DNA of 64,000 nt from Vulcanimicrobiota bacterium (GCA_013036095.1 JAAXCW010000005.1:62001-126000), one strand, 5' to 3'; counted from the first letter of the stretch, positions 1 to 8,468 are shown. Notes: a model not told the origin generated them from the sequence alone. Made by a program: numbers and translations.

Positions 1-386
1 GCGTCCTTTAGAAGGTAGGGCGCGTTCGACATCGACTCCATGCCGCCGGCGGCCACGACCGCATTGCTGCCGTCATTGACCAGACGAGCTGCGTTGACGG
101 CGGCCAATAATCCGGAGGCGCAGACTTTGTTGACCGTCTCCGCGGTCACGGTTTTTGCCAAGCCGCTTTTGAAGCCGACTTGCCGCGCGGGATTTTGCCC
201 GGCGCCCGCCTGCAGCACGTGACCGAAGATCACATGCTCGACGTCGGCCGGATCGATTCCCGACCGGTCGATCGCCGCGACAAGCGCGGCCGCGCCAAGC
301 GTGGTGGCTTCAAGGGAGGCAAGCGAACCGCTCAAACGGCCGAACGGCGTTCGCGCCAAACCCAGGACAACGGCTTTGGAGTTCAT
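1..386 (-). CDS. Thiolase (acetyl-CoA C-acyltransferase), N-terminal part
   Basis: Condenses or cleaves acyl-CoA thioesters in the cytosol (acetoacetyl-CoA / beta-oxidation chemistry). The visible ~128 residues begin MNSKAVVLGLARTPFG, the standard thiolase opening. They hold the nucleophile motif NKVCASGL with the cysteine at residue 89, the usual position, and the following GGMESMSNAPY segment. The gene runs off the left edge, so the C-terminal His and Cys catalytic residues are not visible. It starts 3 bp after the stop of the CDF transporter gene and is probably the last visible gene of the kamD-to-thiolase operon. A role in lysine or butyrate-type fermentation with KamDE is inference only. 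The family call is secure; substrate chain length is not. Confidence 0.93.
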   Translation of the reverse strand, partial: MNSKAVVLGLARTPFGRLSGSLASLEATTLGAAALVAAIDRSGIDPADVEHVIFGHVLQAGAGQNPARQVGFKSGLAKTVTAETVNKVCASGLLAAVNAARLVNDGSNAVVAAGGMESMSNAPYLLKD

Positions 387-388
387 GG

Positions 389-1297
389 TTACCGCATTCG
401 CGCAGGCTCCGAACCCGTCCCTCGCGGCTGCGTGCAGATGACGCGCTCCTCCGGTGCGCAGCTTTCGCACTCGAACTGTAGCGTGACATGCGTGATCCCG
501 AACCGCTCGCGCACCAGCGCGTCAATTTCACGCGCGATTGCCGTCGCTTCACTGACGCGGCGGTCGTCGACCAGTACGTGCGCGGAGAGTGCGCGGTCGC
601 CCGTTCCAATCGTCCAGACGTGCAGATCGTGCACCGCTACGATGCCGGCCAGCGGTGCCAAAGAAGCGCGCACTTCGTCGAGCGTCATGCCGCGCGGCGT
701 AGATTCCAAAAGCACGTCGGTTGCGTCACGCAATATCCGCAGCACGCCCGCGACGATGATCGCAGCGACGAACAGCGAGAGCGCGGGATCGATCCAAGAG
801 AATCCCGTTACCGCGATCGCGATGCCCCCGGCGATGACGGCGAATGCGCCTAGCGCGTCGCCGCAAACGTGAAAGATCGCGGCTTGCACGTTCAGATTCG
901 CATGCCGGTCGCGCACGAGCAGCAGCGCGACTCCCGCATTCACGATCAATCCAAAACCCGCGACGGCGCTCATCAGTGCGCCCTGCGGGTGATAGACCGC
1001 CGAGAAGCGGCCGGCGGCTTCGTAGATGATGAAGAACGTCGCGGCGAGGAGCAGCGTGCCGTTCGCGAGCGCGCCCAACACCTCTAGCCGCCCGTACCCG
1101 AACGTTTTGTGGACGTTGGCGGGGCGTTGCGCGCCGGCCAGCGCCGCGAGCGCGATTCCGAGCGCGAAGACGTCCATGCACACATGCACCGCATCGGCCA
1201 GCAGCGCGAGGCTGCCCGCGCGCATGGCGCCCCAAAATTCCACCGCAGCGACGATCGCGACGAGAATCAGCGCGAGGGTAAGCCGCCGGCGCGGCAT
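389..1297 (-). CDS. Cation diffusion facilitator (CDF) efflux transporter
   Basis: Probable Zn/Co/Fe-type divalent metal efflux pump of the inner membrane, 302 residues, normal family length. The start is taken at MPRRRLTLALILV, where the first membrane helix begins; the 53 in-frame residues upstream are Arg-rich shadow of the preceding gene. Helix 2 carries D-x3-H-x3-D (LLADAVHVCMD) and helix 5 carries HVCGD, the paired metal-site motifs of the family. The C-terminal cytoplasmic domain contains the HDLHVWTI and THVTLQFE segments seen in CDF proteins. It begins 2 bp downstream of the methyltransferase stop, so the two are probably cotranscribed. Metal specificity cannot be read from sequence. 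Confidence 0.93.
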   Translation of the reverse strand: MPRRRLTLALILVAIVAAVEFWGAMRAGSLALLADAVHVCMDVFALGIALAALAGAQRPANVHKTFGYGRLEVLGALANGTLLLAATFFIIYEAAGRFSAVYHPQGALMSAVAGFGLIVNAGVALLLVRDRHANLNVQAAIFHVCGDALGAFAVIAGGIAIAVTGFSWIDPALSLFVAAIIVAGVLRILRDATDVLLESTPRGMTLDEVRASLAPLAGIVAVHDLHVWTIGTGDRALSAHVLVDDRRVSEATAIAREIDALVRERFGITHVTLQFECESCAPEERVICTQPRGTGSEPARMR

Positions 1298-1299
1298 GG

Positions 1300-1887
1300 C
1301 TACACCAGAAACGCTTTCACGGCGAGCGCGGCCAGCATAATGCCGAACGTGATGAACGTCTTGCTTTCGGCCTGCGCGATCACGCCGGGTTTCCAGGCGC
1401 CTTGCTGCAACTCGGTCGCTTCCAATTGCGGCACGATCGGCGGAACCGTTTCGCAATAGCGCACGAACGCCTCACCGAAGCGCGCGCGTAAGAACTTTTC
1501 TTCGTGGGGAATGATAATGGCGTAGACCGTTGCCATCGCGCCTAAGCATCCCGCAATCAGCGCGATTTTCGCTGCACTCGAGTTCGCGCCGGTGAACGCA
1601 ATCGCAAAACCCGCCGCCGTCACGAAGTTCCCGACGTAGAGCGGATTGCGCACGAATGCATATGGACCGGCGGTGACGAGCTCCGGAGCGGTGACGGCGT
1701 TTCCCCGGGTCGTCACGCCGGAGTAGCCCACGGCCCAGCAGCGCAGCAGCTCGCCTGCAAAAGCCAGCGGCAGTCCGAGGGTCACCCCGAAAGCGTCGGG
1801 TTTTCCAAAGATCAGGAGCAGCAGCGCGGGGACGGCAAGCGCAGCGCCGCGATTTTTAAAGACGAGCGCTTCGAGCTCGTCGCTCAT
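1300..1887 (-). CDS. Isoprenylcysteine carboxyl methyltransferase-family membrane protein
   Basis: A 195-residue integral membrane protein of the ICMT/phospholipid-methyltransferase superfamily, likely an S-adenosylmethionine-dependent methyltransferase at the inner membrane. Evidence is the family core GPYAFVRNPLYVGNF followed by a hydrophobic helix, and the C-terminal E-K-F-L-x6-FG-x3-V-x-Y-C-x3-P segment. About four or five hydrophobic stretches are visible. Its first 32 bases overlap the end of the rmd-like gene, a sign of translational coupling. The methyl acceptor is unknown: protein prenylation is not expected here, so a lipid or isoprenoid acceptor is more plausible, but that is inference. 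Confidence 0.85.
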   Translation of the reverse strand: MSDELEALVFKNRGAALAVPALLLLIFGKPDAFGVTLGLPLAFAGELLRCWAVGYSGVTTRGNAVTAPELVTAGPYAFVRNPLYVGNFVTAAGFAIAFTGANSSAAKIALIAGCLGAMATVYAIIIPHEEKFLRARFGEAFVRYCETVPPIVPQLEATELQQGAWKPGVIAQAESKTFITFGIMLAALAVKAFLV

Positions 1888-2827
1888 TTATCGTTTGGAG
1901 CTGCTGCGCGTATTCGAAGTCGAAAATTTCGTGCAACGACCTTCCCAGCGGAATCTTGGGTGCCCATCCGAGCGCGCACAGTTTCGCGTTGTCGCCGTAA
2001 AACGTGCGCAAATCCGCTTTCCGGAACTTCGCCGGATCTTCGAGAACCTCGACCGGGACGTCGGCAATTTGAATGAGCAGCCGCAAAATGTCTTGAATGC
2101 GCATCGGCACGCCGCTGCAGACGTTGTAGGTCTCACCGGGTTCGCCGTTTTCCGCCATAGCGATGTAGGCTTCGACGACGTCGCGCACGTCGAGAAAATC
2201 TCGTTCGGTCAAGAGGTTGCCCACTTTCATGGTGGACTTTTCAAGTCCGGCTTTGATCCGGCTCAGCTGCTTGGCAAAGGAAGGCACGACGAAGTCTTGG
2301 CTTTGTCCCGGCCCTATGTGATTGAACGAACGCGCGCTGAGCACCGGGATTCCGTACGAGCACCAAGCTGCGGTCGCGAAAACGCCCGCAGCAGCCTTGC
2401 TCGCTCCATAGGGATCGATCGGAGCGATAGGGTGATCTTCATGCAGAGGATTTCTCGATTCGGAGACCAGTCCGTAGACCGATGCCGAGCCTGCGAGCAC
2501 GAACCGCGGAAAAGTCCGGCGGTTTCGGCCGCTTGTGCGGATCGCTTCCAACAGACGAACGGTTCCCATAGCGTTAATCTCGAACGCCTCAACCGGTTTC
2601 TCGATAGCGCGCGGAACGAAAGGTTGACCGGCCAAATGGAAGACCGTATCGGCTTGCGACACTTCGAAGGCGTGGCGCAACGTCTCCATGTCGGCCAAAT
2701 CGATCCGCAACATGCCGTTCTTCGCGTTGGGGCCGCCGGCGGCGGTCACGTCGCACCCGCGCTCTTGCAACGCGCGAACGAGATATTTGCCGACGAACCC
2801 GTCGGCGCCGGTTACGAGCGCTCGCAA
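1856..2827 (-). CDS. rmd: NAD(P)-dependent SDR, GDP-4-keto-6-deoxy-D-mannose reductase (Rmd-like)
   Basis: Probably reduces GDP-4-keto-6-deoxy-D-mannose, the Gmd product, to GDP-D-rhamnose. It has 323 residues with a TTG start. The Rossmann motif is TGADGFVG near the N-terminus. The extended-SDR catalytic set is Ser in GSASVYG and YGASK (Tyr-x3-Lys). The C-terminal LGWAPKIPLGRSL segment is usual for nucleotide-sugar SDRs. It lies 4 bp after gmd, which supports Rmd rather than an unrelated epimerase. GDP-fucose synthase is the main alternative, but these proteins usually differ around the active site and the Rmd-type fit is better. The TTG start makes efficient translation depend on coupling to gmd. 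Confidence 0.82.
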   Translation of the reverse strand: MRALVTGADGFVGKYLVRALQERGCDVTAAGGPNAKNGMLRIDLADMETLRHAFEVSQADTVFHLAGQPFVPRAIEKPVEAFEINAMGTVRLLEAIRTSGRNRRTFPRFVLAGSASVYGLVSESRNPLHEDHPIAPIDPYGASKAAAGVFATAAWCSYGIPVLSARSFNHIGPGQSQDFVVPSFAKQLSRIKAGLEKSTMKVGNLLTERDFLDVRDVVEAYIAMAENGEPGETYNVCSGVPMRIQDILRLLIQIADVPVEVLEDPAKFRKADLRTFYGDNAKLCALGWAPKIPLGRSLHEIFDFEYAQQLQTINERRARSARL

Positions 2828-2831
2828 AGCT

Positions 2832-4853
2832 TTAGACCGGCACGACTCGGCTGAGGCGATCCAGGTCGGCGCGCACCATCATCTCCACTAAATCTTCGAA
2901 CGAATGTTCAGGCTCCCACCCGAGTTCGCGTTTTGCTTTCGACGGATCGCCCACGAGCAGATCGACTTCTGCCGGACGAATAAACTTGGGCGCGGTACGC
3001 ACGTATTTCTCATACGAGCCAAGACCCGCCGATTCGAATGCGATGCGGCAAAATTCGCGGACCTTATGCGTACGGCCGGTTGCTATCACGAAATCGTCGG
3101 GCCCTTCTTGTTGCAGCATGAGCCACATCGCTTTGACATAGTCGCCGGCAAACCCCCAGTCGCGCTGCGCGTCCAAATTTCCGAGCACTAACTCGCTCGC
3201 TAATCCCAGTTTGATGCGCGCGACGCCATCGCTGATCTTCCGCGTCACGAATTCTTTCCCACGCCGGGGCGAATTGTGGATAACGAGCTCGCCGACGCCG
3301 GCGTGAAAGCGTCCCGACTCCGTCGTGAGGTCGTAGAGCCAGCCGTCAAAGTGTGGGTTCTCCACGATACGTTTTACTTCGCTGAGATCTTTGCGAAGAT
3401 GAGCGCCCTTGTTCCCCTGCGGGTTTGGCGAGCGGAGGTTCATCGAATAAAATGGCCCAGGCCGTTCCGGCGGGCCAGTCTCAACATTCAGACAGAGCTC
3501 TTGCTTGAGCGCCTTTTTTGCAAGCCACCAAAGACCCATAGCCAGGACAGGCGAGTTCGTCTTGAAGTTTTTGTAGTAATATTTGGTCGGAGCGGATTTG
3601 AGGCCGTCTGTCGCGTTGTAGCCGGTCAGAAAGGCTCGCCACACGGCTTCATCGCCATTGAGTACGCAACGAGGCACGCGCTTATACCCGTCAGAAGTGT
3701 AGCATTCGTCTCTGAGCCACTGCAGGTAATGAGGCGCGCCACTCAGCGCGAGCGCTCCGACGATTTTTCCGGGAACGAATCCGGACGTCGTTGCGGTATA
3801 CCGTGATTTCCCGAGCGTGACTCGCTCCCAAACTCCGGCAAACCAGTTGCGCAAGCGCGCGTCGCTATTTACGAACTTGGCGCTGACACGTTTGCCGTCC
3901 GAGTGGGCTGACCCGTCGCCAACGAAGGCGCCCAACATCCAAGCCGCCTCTAAAGTTAGTGACGACAGCCCCGGAGCATCGGGGAGGTCCGTTCTCATCA
4001 TCCGCGACCCCCGCACGACATTCTTACTCGGCATCTCGCCATCACTTGTGAACATGACGTGATCGCCGGTTAACGTAATGGTGCCGCAACGGGCTTCAAC
4101 CCGGCGTACATTCTTGTTCGCGACCACGGGTCTGTGTTTATATGCAGTTCCGCCCAGAATACGCACGAAACGCTCGCCGTCCCAGATTTCGGTTCCTTTT
4201 ACCTCAAAGCGTTGATAGTTGCGCCCCTTTTCGGCGACAGGCATGAGATCTTCAATCGGAACAATATCGACAACGTTACCGTTCCGAATTATTGCCGGGG
4301 TGTTGCCGGGACACGACTCATGGTTGAAAAGTATTCCGCTCACAGAAAATAGATCGTAGGATTCACGATAATTCACCGTGATCCAGTGCCCATAAACTTT
4401 TGCAACGCCGTAAGGACTGCGCGGGTAAAACGGAGTCGTTTCGCGCTGCGGCGTCTCTTGAACGTTGCCGAACATCTCGGAGCTCGAAGCTTGGTAAAAT
4501 TTGATCGCCGGGTTGACCGTGCGGACCGCTTCCAGCACGCGCGTCACGCCCAACGCGGTGAACTCACCAGTGAGCACCGGCTGCGTCCACGAGGCCGGCA
4601 CAAACGACTGCGCGGCCAAGTTGTAAATCTCGTCTGGTTTCACGGCGGTAAGAATTTCGGTTATCGAACTTTGATCGAGCAGATCGCCCGAAAAGAATTC
4701 GATGTCGTCAACAATATGTTGAATGCGTTCGTGAACGTCGGTGCTCGTGCGGCGGGTCATTCCCGCAACGCGGTAGCCTTTTCCAAGCAAAAGCTCGGCG
4801 AGATACGAACCGTCCTGCCCCGTGATGCCGGTGATTAGCGCCGTCTTGCCCAC
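2832..4853 (-). CDS. gmd: GDP-mannose 4,6-dehydratase precursor interrupted by an intein
   Basis: Converts GDP-D-mannose to GDP-4-keto-6-deoxy-D-mannose in the cytosol. The start is the GTG giving (M)GKTALITGITGQDGS, the textbook Gmd N-terminus. The active-site block SPYGVAKVYGHW is intact. The conserved NHESPRRG motif is split: 179 N-terminal residues end NHE, then 348 intein residues follow, then 146 residues begin SPRRG. Excision leaves 325 residues, a normal Gmd length, and restores NHESPRRG exactly. The C-terminal part keeps LGNLDAQRDWGFAGDYV and the RPAEVDLL segment. It follows kamE by 23 bp and precedes rmd by 4 bp. Activity is expected only after protein splicing. Confidence 0.95.
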   Translation of the reverse strand: MGKTALITGITGQDGSYLAELLLGKGYRVAGMTRRTSTDVHERIQHIVDDIEFFSGDLLDQSSITEILTAVKPDEIYNLAAQSFVPASWTQPVLTGEFTALGVTRVLEAVRTVNPAIKFYQASSSEMFGNVQETPQRETTPFYPRSPYGVAKVYGHWITVNYRESYDLFSVSGILFNHESCPGNTPAIIRNGNVVDIVPIEDLMPVAEKGRNYQRFEVKGTEIWDGERFVRILGGTAYKHRPVVANKNVRRVEARCGTITLTGDHVMFTSDGEMPSKNVVRGSRMMRTDLPDAPGLSSLTLEAAWMLGAFVGDGSAHSDGKRVSAKFVNSDARLRNWFAGVWERVTLGKSRYTATTSGFVPGKIVGALALSGAPHYLQWLRDECYTSDGYKRVPRCVLNGDEAVWRAFLTGYNATDGLKSAPTKYYYKNFKTNSPVLAMGLWWLAKKALKQELCLNVETGPPERPGPFYSMNLRSPNPQGNKGAHLRKDLSEVKRIVENPHFDGWLYDLTTESGRFHAGVGELVIHNSPRRGKEFVTRKISDGVARIKLGLASELVLGNLDAQRDWGFAGDYVKAMWLMLQQEGPDDFVIATGRTHKVREFCRIAFESAGLGSYEKYVRTAPKFIRPAEVDLLVGDPSKAKRELGWEPEHSFEDLVEMMVRADLDRLSRVVPV
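3273..4316 (-). mobile_element. Intein with LAGLIDADG homing endonuclease inside gmd
   Basis: A 348-residue in-frame insertion with all splicing and endonuclease blocks. Block A is S1-C-P-G-N-T-P, with Ser1 replacing the common Cys1. Block B has T83-G-D-H86 (the TxxH motif). The two LAGLIDADG-like motifs are LGAFVGDG (128-135) and FLTGYNATDG (229-238), each retaining its acidic residue (D134, D237). Block F is YDLTTESGRFHAG, ending V-I-H347-N348. The next residue is Ser(+1). Both junction Ser codons are TCG. Splicing follows the class 1 route with serine nucleophiles on both sides (inference from the residues). Assigning the intein to begin at Cys2 would leave an extra Ser in the host protein, so Ser1 is preferred. 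Confidence 0.93.
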
Positions 4854-4876
4854 GGCGGGACCTTTCAAAGCCGCGG

Positions 4877-5602
4877 CTAGCCTGCCCTGTGCGGCATGCG
4901 TGTTGCGATGAAAGCGGCAACCTCGCTCGGCAGCGTGCCCCTGCCAAAACCCGCATCGTAGCCCAGCTCCGTGGCAAGTAGACTTGTCATCCGCGGGCCA
5001 CCGCAGCAGAGAATCACGCCGTTGCGCAAGTTTTCGGCCTCCAGTAGCTCCACTAAGGCGGTGAAGTTCTTTACGTCGCTGCCCTTCTGCGTCACAACCT
5101 GCGAGGCGAGCAGGGCGTCGATCTTCTTCTCTTTTGTGAACCGGACAAGATCGTCGACTGCAACTTGGCTGCCGAGGTTGTACGTTTCGAACATTTTGTA
5201 GCGCTCGAGCCCGTAGTCGCCCTGGTAGCCTTTCATGTTGAGGATCGCGTCGATGCCGACGGTGTGGGCGTCGGTGCCGATGCACGCTCCGGCGACACGG
5301 ACCTTGCGTCCGACCCGCTCTTCGAGAAGCGCGTCGATCTCTTCCATCGTCATCTTGTGCGCTTTGACCGAAGGCAAGGCCAGCGACTCGAAATCGATCG
5401 ACTGAGGCGTGGCGGCATAGACGACGAAGAACGAAAAGTTTTCCGCGATCGCGCGGCCTTCGGCGACCTGCACGTCTGCGAATCCCATCTTCACGACCAG
5501 CTGGCGCGCGGCTTCGTCGGCCGCTTCGCTCCAAGGCACCGGGAGCGTGAACGAGAGCTGGACCTTTCCGTCGCCGAGCGTGTCCCCGTAGGGTTTGATC
5601 AT
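4877..5602 (-). CDS. kamE: Lysine 5,6-aminomutase beta subunit (B12-binding)
   Basis: Cobalamin-binding subunit of adenosylcobalamin/PLP-dependent lysine 5,6-aminomutase, which moves the terminal amino group of beta-lysine or D-lysine. It has 241 residues. The B12 motif D-x-H-x2-G is present as D111-A-H113-T-V-G, followed by SQVVTQ and CCGGPRM, the later elements of the B12 Rossmann fold. The lysine in NMKGY (residue 124) corresponds by local motif to the PLP-binding lysine known in this family; that alignment is by eye. The start ATG overlaps the kamD stop as ATGA, so the two subunits are translationally coupled. It is slightly short at the N-terminus relative to clostridial homologs as I recall them. 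Confidence 0.93.
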   Translation of the reverse strand: MIKPYGDTLGDGKVQLSFTLPVPWSEAADEAARQLVVKMGFADVQVAEGRAIAENFSFFVVYAATPQSIDFESLALPSVKAHKMTMEEIDALLEERVGRKVRVAGACIGTDAHTVGIDAILNMKGYQGDYGLERYKMFETYNLGSQVAVDDLVRFTKEKKIDALLASQVVTQKGSDVKNFTALVELLEAENLRNGVILCCGGPRMTSLLATELGYDAGFGRGTLPSEVAAFIATRMPHRAG

Positions 5603-7134
5603 GAGAGCAGCTCGTCGAACGGATTCCAGTAACCGGGTGCTCGTTCAAACACGCCTTCGAATCCTCTGCCGCCGTCGGGCGAGCGCTTCACGTCCGCAAA
5701 GACGCCGCCTTCGATCGATTGCATCAATCCTCGCGCCGCCACGCGCTCGAGCAAAACTTCACACTCGCTCAAAACGTCGGCGGCACGCCGTTCGATGCGC
5801 CCGCCAGGTTTTGGAACGACGTCGTCGCCAAAATGGCGCGCCGTGCGCATGATGTACCGCGCGTTTTCGAGCGAGAGGGCGCGGTCGCCCAGGAAGGGCG
5901 TGTGGATCGCCTCCGTGAGGATGCCGCAGAGATGAATCGTCTGCCCGGTCATGACCGACGTGAGGTTGAACATGGCGTCGATCAGATGGCCTTTGAAAAT
6001 ATCTCCGGTCATGTGTTTGGTGGGCGGCATATATTTCAGCGGCGAGTCGGGAAAGATCTGGCGCGCGAGCTGCGCTTGCGCTACCTCGAAAAGGAAGCCG
6101 TCTTCCAGATTCGGATCGATCTCGTAAGCATCGCCTAGACCAATTTGACGATCAGGCATGCCGGCGCGATGCGCGAGTTCTTGGTTGATGAACTGTGAAG
6201 CGAGCACCGCCGGCGCCTGTTCAACCGCATCCGCCGTCGTAAGATAGTTGTCCTCGCCCGTATTGATGATGATACCCGACGCCGCATTGAGCTTGCGGCT
6301 GAAATGTTGGTCGACGAACGTGCGCTTCATATTGATGTCGCGAAACAAAATGCCATACATCGAGTCGTTGAGCAGCATGTCGAGCCGCTCGAGCGCCGCC
6401 AACGCCGCGATTTCCGGCATGCACAATCCGCTGGCGTAATTCGTGAGCATCACGTATCGGCCCAAACGGCGGGACGCTTCGTCCAAAGCCTCTCGCACGA
6501 TCGCGAAGTTGGCTTGCGTAGCGTAGGTGCCGCCGAAACCTTCCGTTGTTGGGCCGTAGGGAACGAAATCCAGCAACGACTGTCCGGTCGAACGGATGAC
6601 CGCAATGATCTGCGCGCCGGCTTCGGCCGCCGCGACGGCCGCGGTGCGATCCTCGTAAATATTTCCGGAAGCCACAATCATGTAGAGCAGCGGCGATGGC
6701 AACTGGGGCAGCTCGTGCATCAGATCGTTTCGCTCGGCGCGGCGGGCGAGGACGCGATCGAACGCCGCGCGCGCGGACGCAACAATCGCGGAGCGCGCCG
6801 CTTCTTTTGAAACGGCGCCGAATTGTGCGAGGCGCGTGTCGCCGCTTGCTAACCGTTCGCCGAACGCGCGTGGCTCCAACCCGGTTTCTACCAGCCCGCG
6901 TCCGAACGGGATCGCGATTCCGCCAGCGAGTTCCGCAGCATCGAGCGATTCCACGATAATGTTGGGAACCGGCGCCTCACCCGGGCCGATGCCGTCCACG
7001 CCGAGCAAACGCAGAATCGATCGCTCGACCGAAACCGTCGAGTGCCGTTCGACGAACGCCTGGACCGGATCGGCTATCGCCGCCGCCGATTTGCGGCAGC
7101 GCGCCACTGCGTTCCGGTCGATCTGCAGCTCCAT
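5599..7134 (-). CDS. kamD: Lysine 5,6-aminomutase alpha subunit
   Basis: Large TIM-barrel subunit partnering KamE; together they bind PLP and adenosylcobalamin and rearrange beta-lysine/D-lysine. It has 511 residues from MELQIDRNAV; the 16 in-frame residues upstream are discarded because they lack family character. The length matches the roughly 515-residue family. Recognisable segments are LPQLPSPLLYMIVASGNIYEDRT, GFGGTYATQANF and the conserved acidic run near SPLKYMPPTKHMTGD. It is the first gene of the minus-strand operon and diverges from the propeller lipoprotein with about 32 bp between starts. No kamA, kdd, kce or kal gene is visible here, so the pathway is incomplete in this window. 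Confidence 0.93.
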   Translation of the reverse strand: MELQIDRNAVARCRKSAAAIADPVQAFVERHSTVSVERSILRLLGVDGIGPGEAPVPNIIVESLDAAELAGGIAIPFGRGLVETGLEPRAFGERLASGDTRLAQFGAVSKEAARSAIVASARAAFDRVLARRAERNDLMHELPQLPSPLLYMIVASGNIYEDRTAAVAAAEAGAQIIAVIRSTGQSLLDFVPYGPTTEGFGGTYATQANFAIVREALDEASRRLGRYVMLTNYASGLCMPEIAALAALERLDMLLNDSMYGILFRDINMKRTFVDQHFSRKLNAASGIIINTGEDNYLTTADAVEQAPAVLASQFINQELAHRAGMPDRQIGLGDAYEIDPNLEDGFLFEVAQAQLARQIFPDSPLKYMPPTKHMTGDIFKGHLIDAMFNLTSVMTGQTIHLCGILTEAIHTPFLGDRALSLENARYIMRTARHFGDDVVPKPGGRIERRAADVLSECEVLLERVAARGLMQSIEGGVFADVKRSPDGGRGFEGVFERAPGYWNPFDELLS

Positions 7135-7166
7135 GCTTCCATGTACGACGCCGCGAGAGGCACACC

Positions 7167-8468
7167 ATGGCACGGGAGGCAAACCAGGAGCGCATGAGCG
7201 TCGCGCAACGGACGGCGGTGATCGCGGCCGGCATCGTGGTGTTAACCGCGGCCGGATGCGTTTTCGGTCAGCGCGGCTCGGTCGCGCAATCGCCGCCGCC
7301 GCACGCGAGCGGAACGTGGCCGATGTACCAGTTCGGCGCGACGCACAACGCAGTCTTCGAGCAACCGGCGCTGCACGCGGATTGGCAGACCGGATTGGGC
7401 GATCGCATCAACGGCGGATTCGCACTCGAGGGGACGACGCTCTACGCCGTCAGCTTCGATCACAAGCTCTACGCGATCGACGCGCCCACGGGAAAGATCC
7501 TGTGGAGTCTCCTGACCGACGACATCTTGATGTCAACGCCGGTGTACTCCAGGGGCGTCCTGATTATCGGCAGCGGACACAATGGTTTCATGAAGCCCGA
7601 CGATCCCGTTTCACAAACGTGGGGGCGCCCTGAAGGCAACAACGTTTTCGCGTACTCGCTCGCCGGCAAGCCGCTGTGGAAATTTCACACGGACGGCGAG
7701 GATATGCCAACGCCCGCGATCGCCGGCGACACCGTGGTTTTCGGAAACGGCGACGCGCACGCGTACGCGCTCGACCTTGCGACCGGCAAACAAAAGTGGC
7801 AGGTTCCGCTGGCGGGGGCCGTCACGATGGCGTCCACGGCGATCGATAACGGCGTCGCGTTCATCAGCTCTTGCCATAACGCGCCCTACTTCTGCGAAAC
7901 GCGAGCGCTCGACGTTCGCGACGGACGCACCCTCTGGACGAATCCCAATGGCGGAAGCGATTGCGCCCCGGCAGTCGCGGACGGATTGGTCTTCGTCAAC
8001 GGAGACCGCAACGACGATAGCCGCTATCATACCGGTGGAACCGACATCGTCGCGGCGATCGACGAGCGCTCGGGCGAGACGCGCTGGACCTACGAAGGCG
8101 AACCGGGACCGTACACGTTTCCCGTCACCAACGAACGCCAGATCGCCGGCACGGTCGCCGACGGCACGCTTTTTCAGCCGATCGGAAATACGAGCCGCGT
8201 CATTGCGTTTGACGCGCGCACCGGAAAGGTTCTCTGGAGCCTGCGCACCTGGGCCAACGTGAAGATGAGTCCCGTGGTTAAGAAAGGCCGCGTCTACTTT
8301 GGCGATACGGGCGGCGTTCTGTACGCGGTCGACGAGCGCAATGGCGACGTGATTCACACGAGCTCGTTCTTACAGCCCTTCTCCTCCGCGCCGCCGCTCA
8401 TCGCGGGCGATACGATCTTCAGCGCCATCGGTTCGATCGTGGTCGCGATGCCGCTGGACCACGTCTAG
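7167..8468 (+). CDS. PQQ-type beta-propeller lipoprotein
   Basis: A 433-residue exported protein built of PQQ/pyrrolo-quinoline-type propeller blades (BamB/dehydrogenase-like fold). The N-terminus is a signal peptide ending in the lipobox LTAAGC (Cys about residue 31). Repeated blade signatures such as LYAIDAPTGKILW, AYALDLATGKQKW, VIAFDARTGKVLW and LYAVDERNGDVIH occur about every 40-60 residues. The start at 7167 has an AGAGG Shine-Dalgarno 6 bases upstream; an alternative ATG at 7194 has AGGAG only 3 bases away. Residues for PQQ or Ca binding are not evident, so it may be a scaffold or sensor rather than an enzyme. It sits just upstream of the ECF sigma gene, with no clear functional link. 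Confidence 0.85.
   Translation: MAREANQERMSVAQRTAVIAAGIVVLTAAGCVFGQRGSVAQSPPPHASGTWPMYQFGATHNAVFEQPALHADWQTGLGDRINGGFALEGTTLYAVSFDHKLYAIDAPTGKILWSLLTDDILMSTPVYSRGVLIIGSGHNGFMKPDDPVSQTWGRPEGNNVFAYSLAGKPLWKFHTDGEDMPTPAIAGDTVVFGNGDAHAYALDLATGKQKWQVPLAGAVTMASTAIDNGVAFISSCHNAPYFCETRALDVRDGRTLWTNPNGGSDCAPAVADGLVFVNGDRNDDSRYHTGGTDIVAAIDERSGETRWTYEGEPGPYTFPVTNERQIAGTVADGTLFQPIGNTSRVIAFDARTGKVLWSLRTWANVKMSPVVKKGRVYFGDTGGVLYAVDERNGDVIHTSSFLQPFSSAPPLIAGDTIFSAIGSIVVAMPLDHV

Noticed and set aside
1298..1456. 53-codon upstream extension of the CDF transporter
   Set aside because: Arg-rich, no transport features, and lies inside the ICMT-family gene; the first transmembrane helix begins at the 1297 start.
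3273..4316. Group I/II intron or insertion sequence in gmd
   Set aside because: The segment keeps the gmd frame open and shows protein-splicing motifs at both ends, so it is an intein, not a nucleic-acid-level element.
4854..5648. N-terminal 265 residues of the 938-residue open frame that contains gmd
   Set aside because: They are the out-of-frame reading of kamE: Arg/His/Gly-rich, no domain, and the Gmd Rossmann start follows a clear GTG at 4853.
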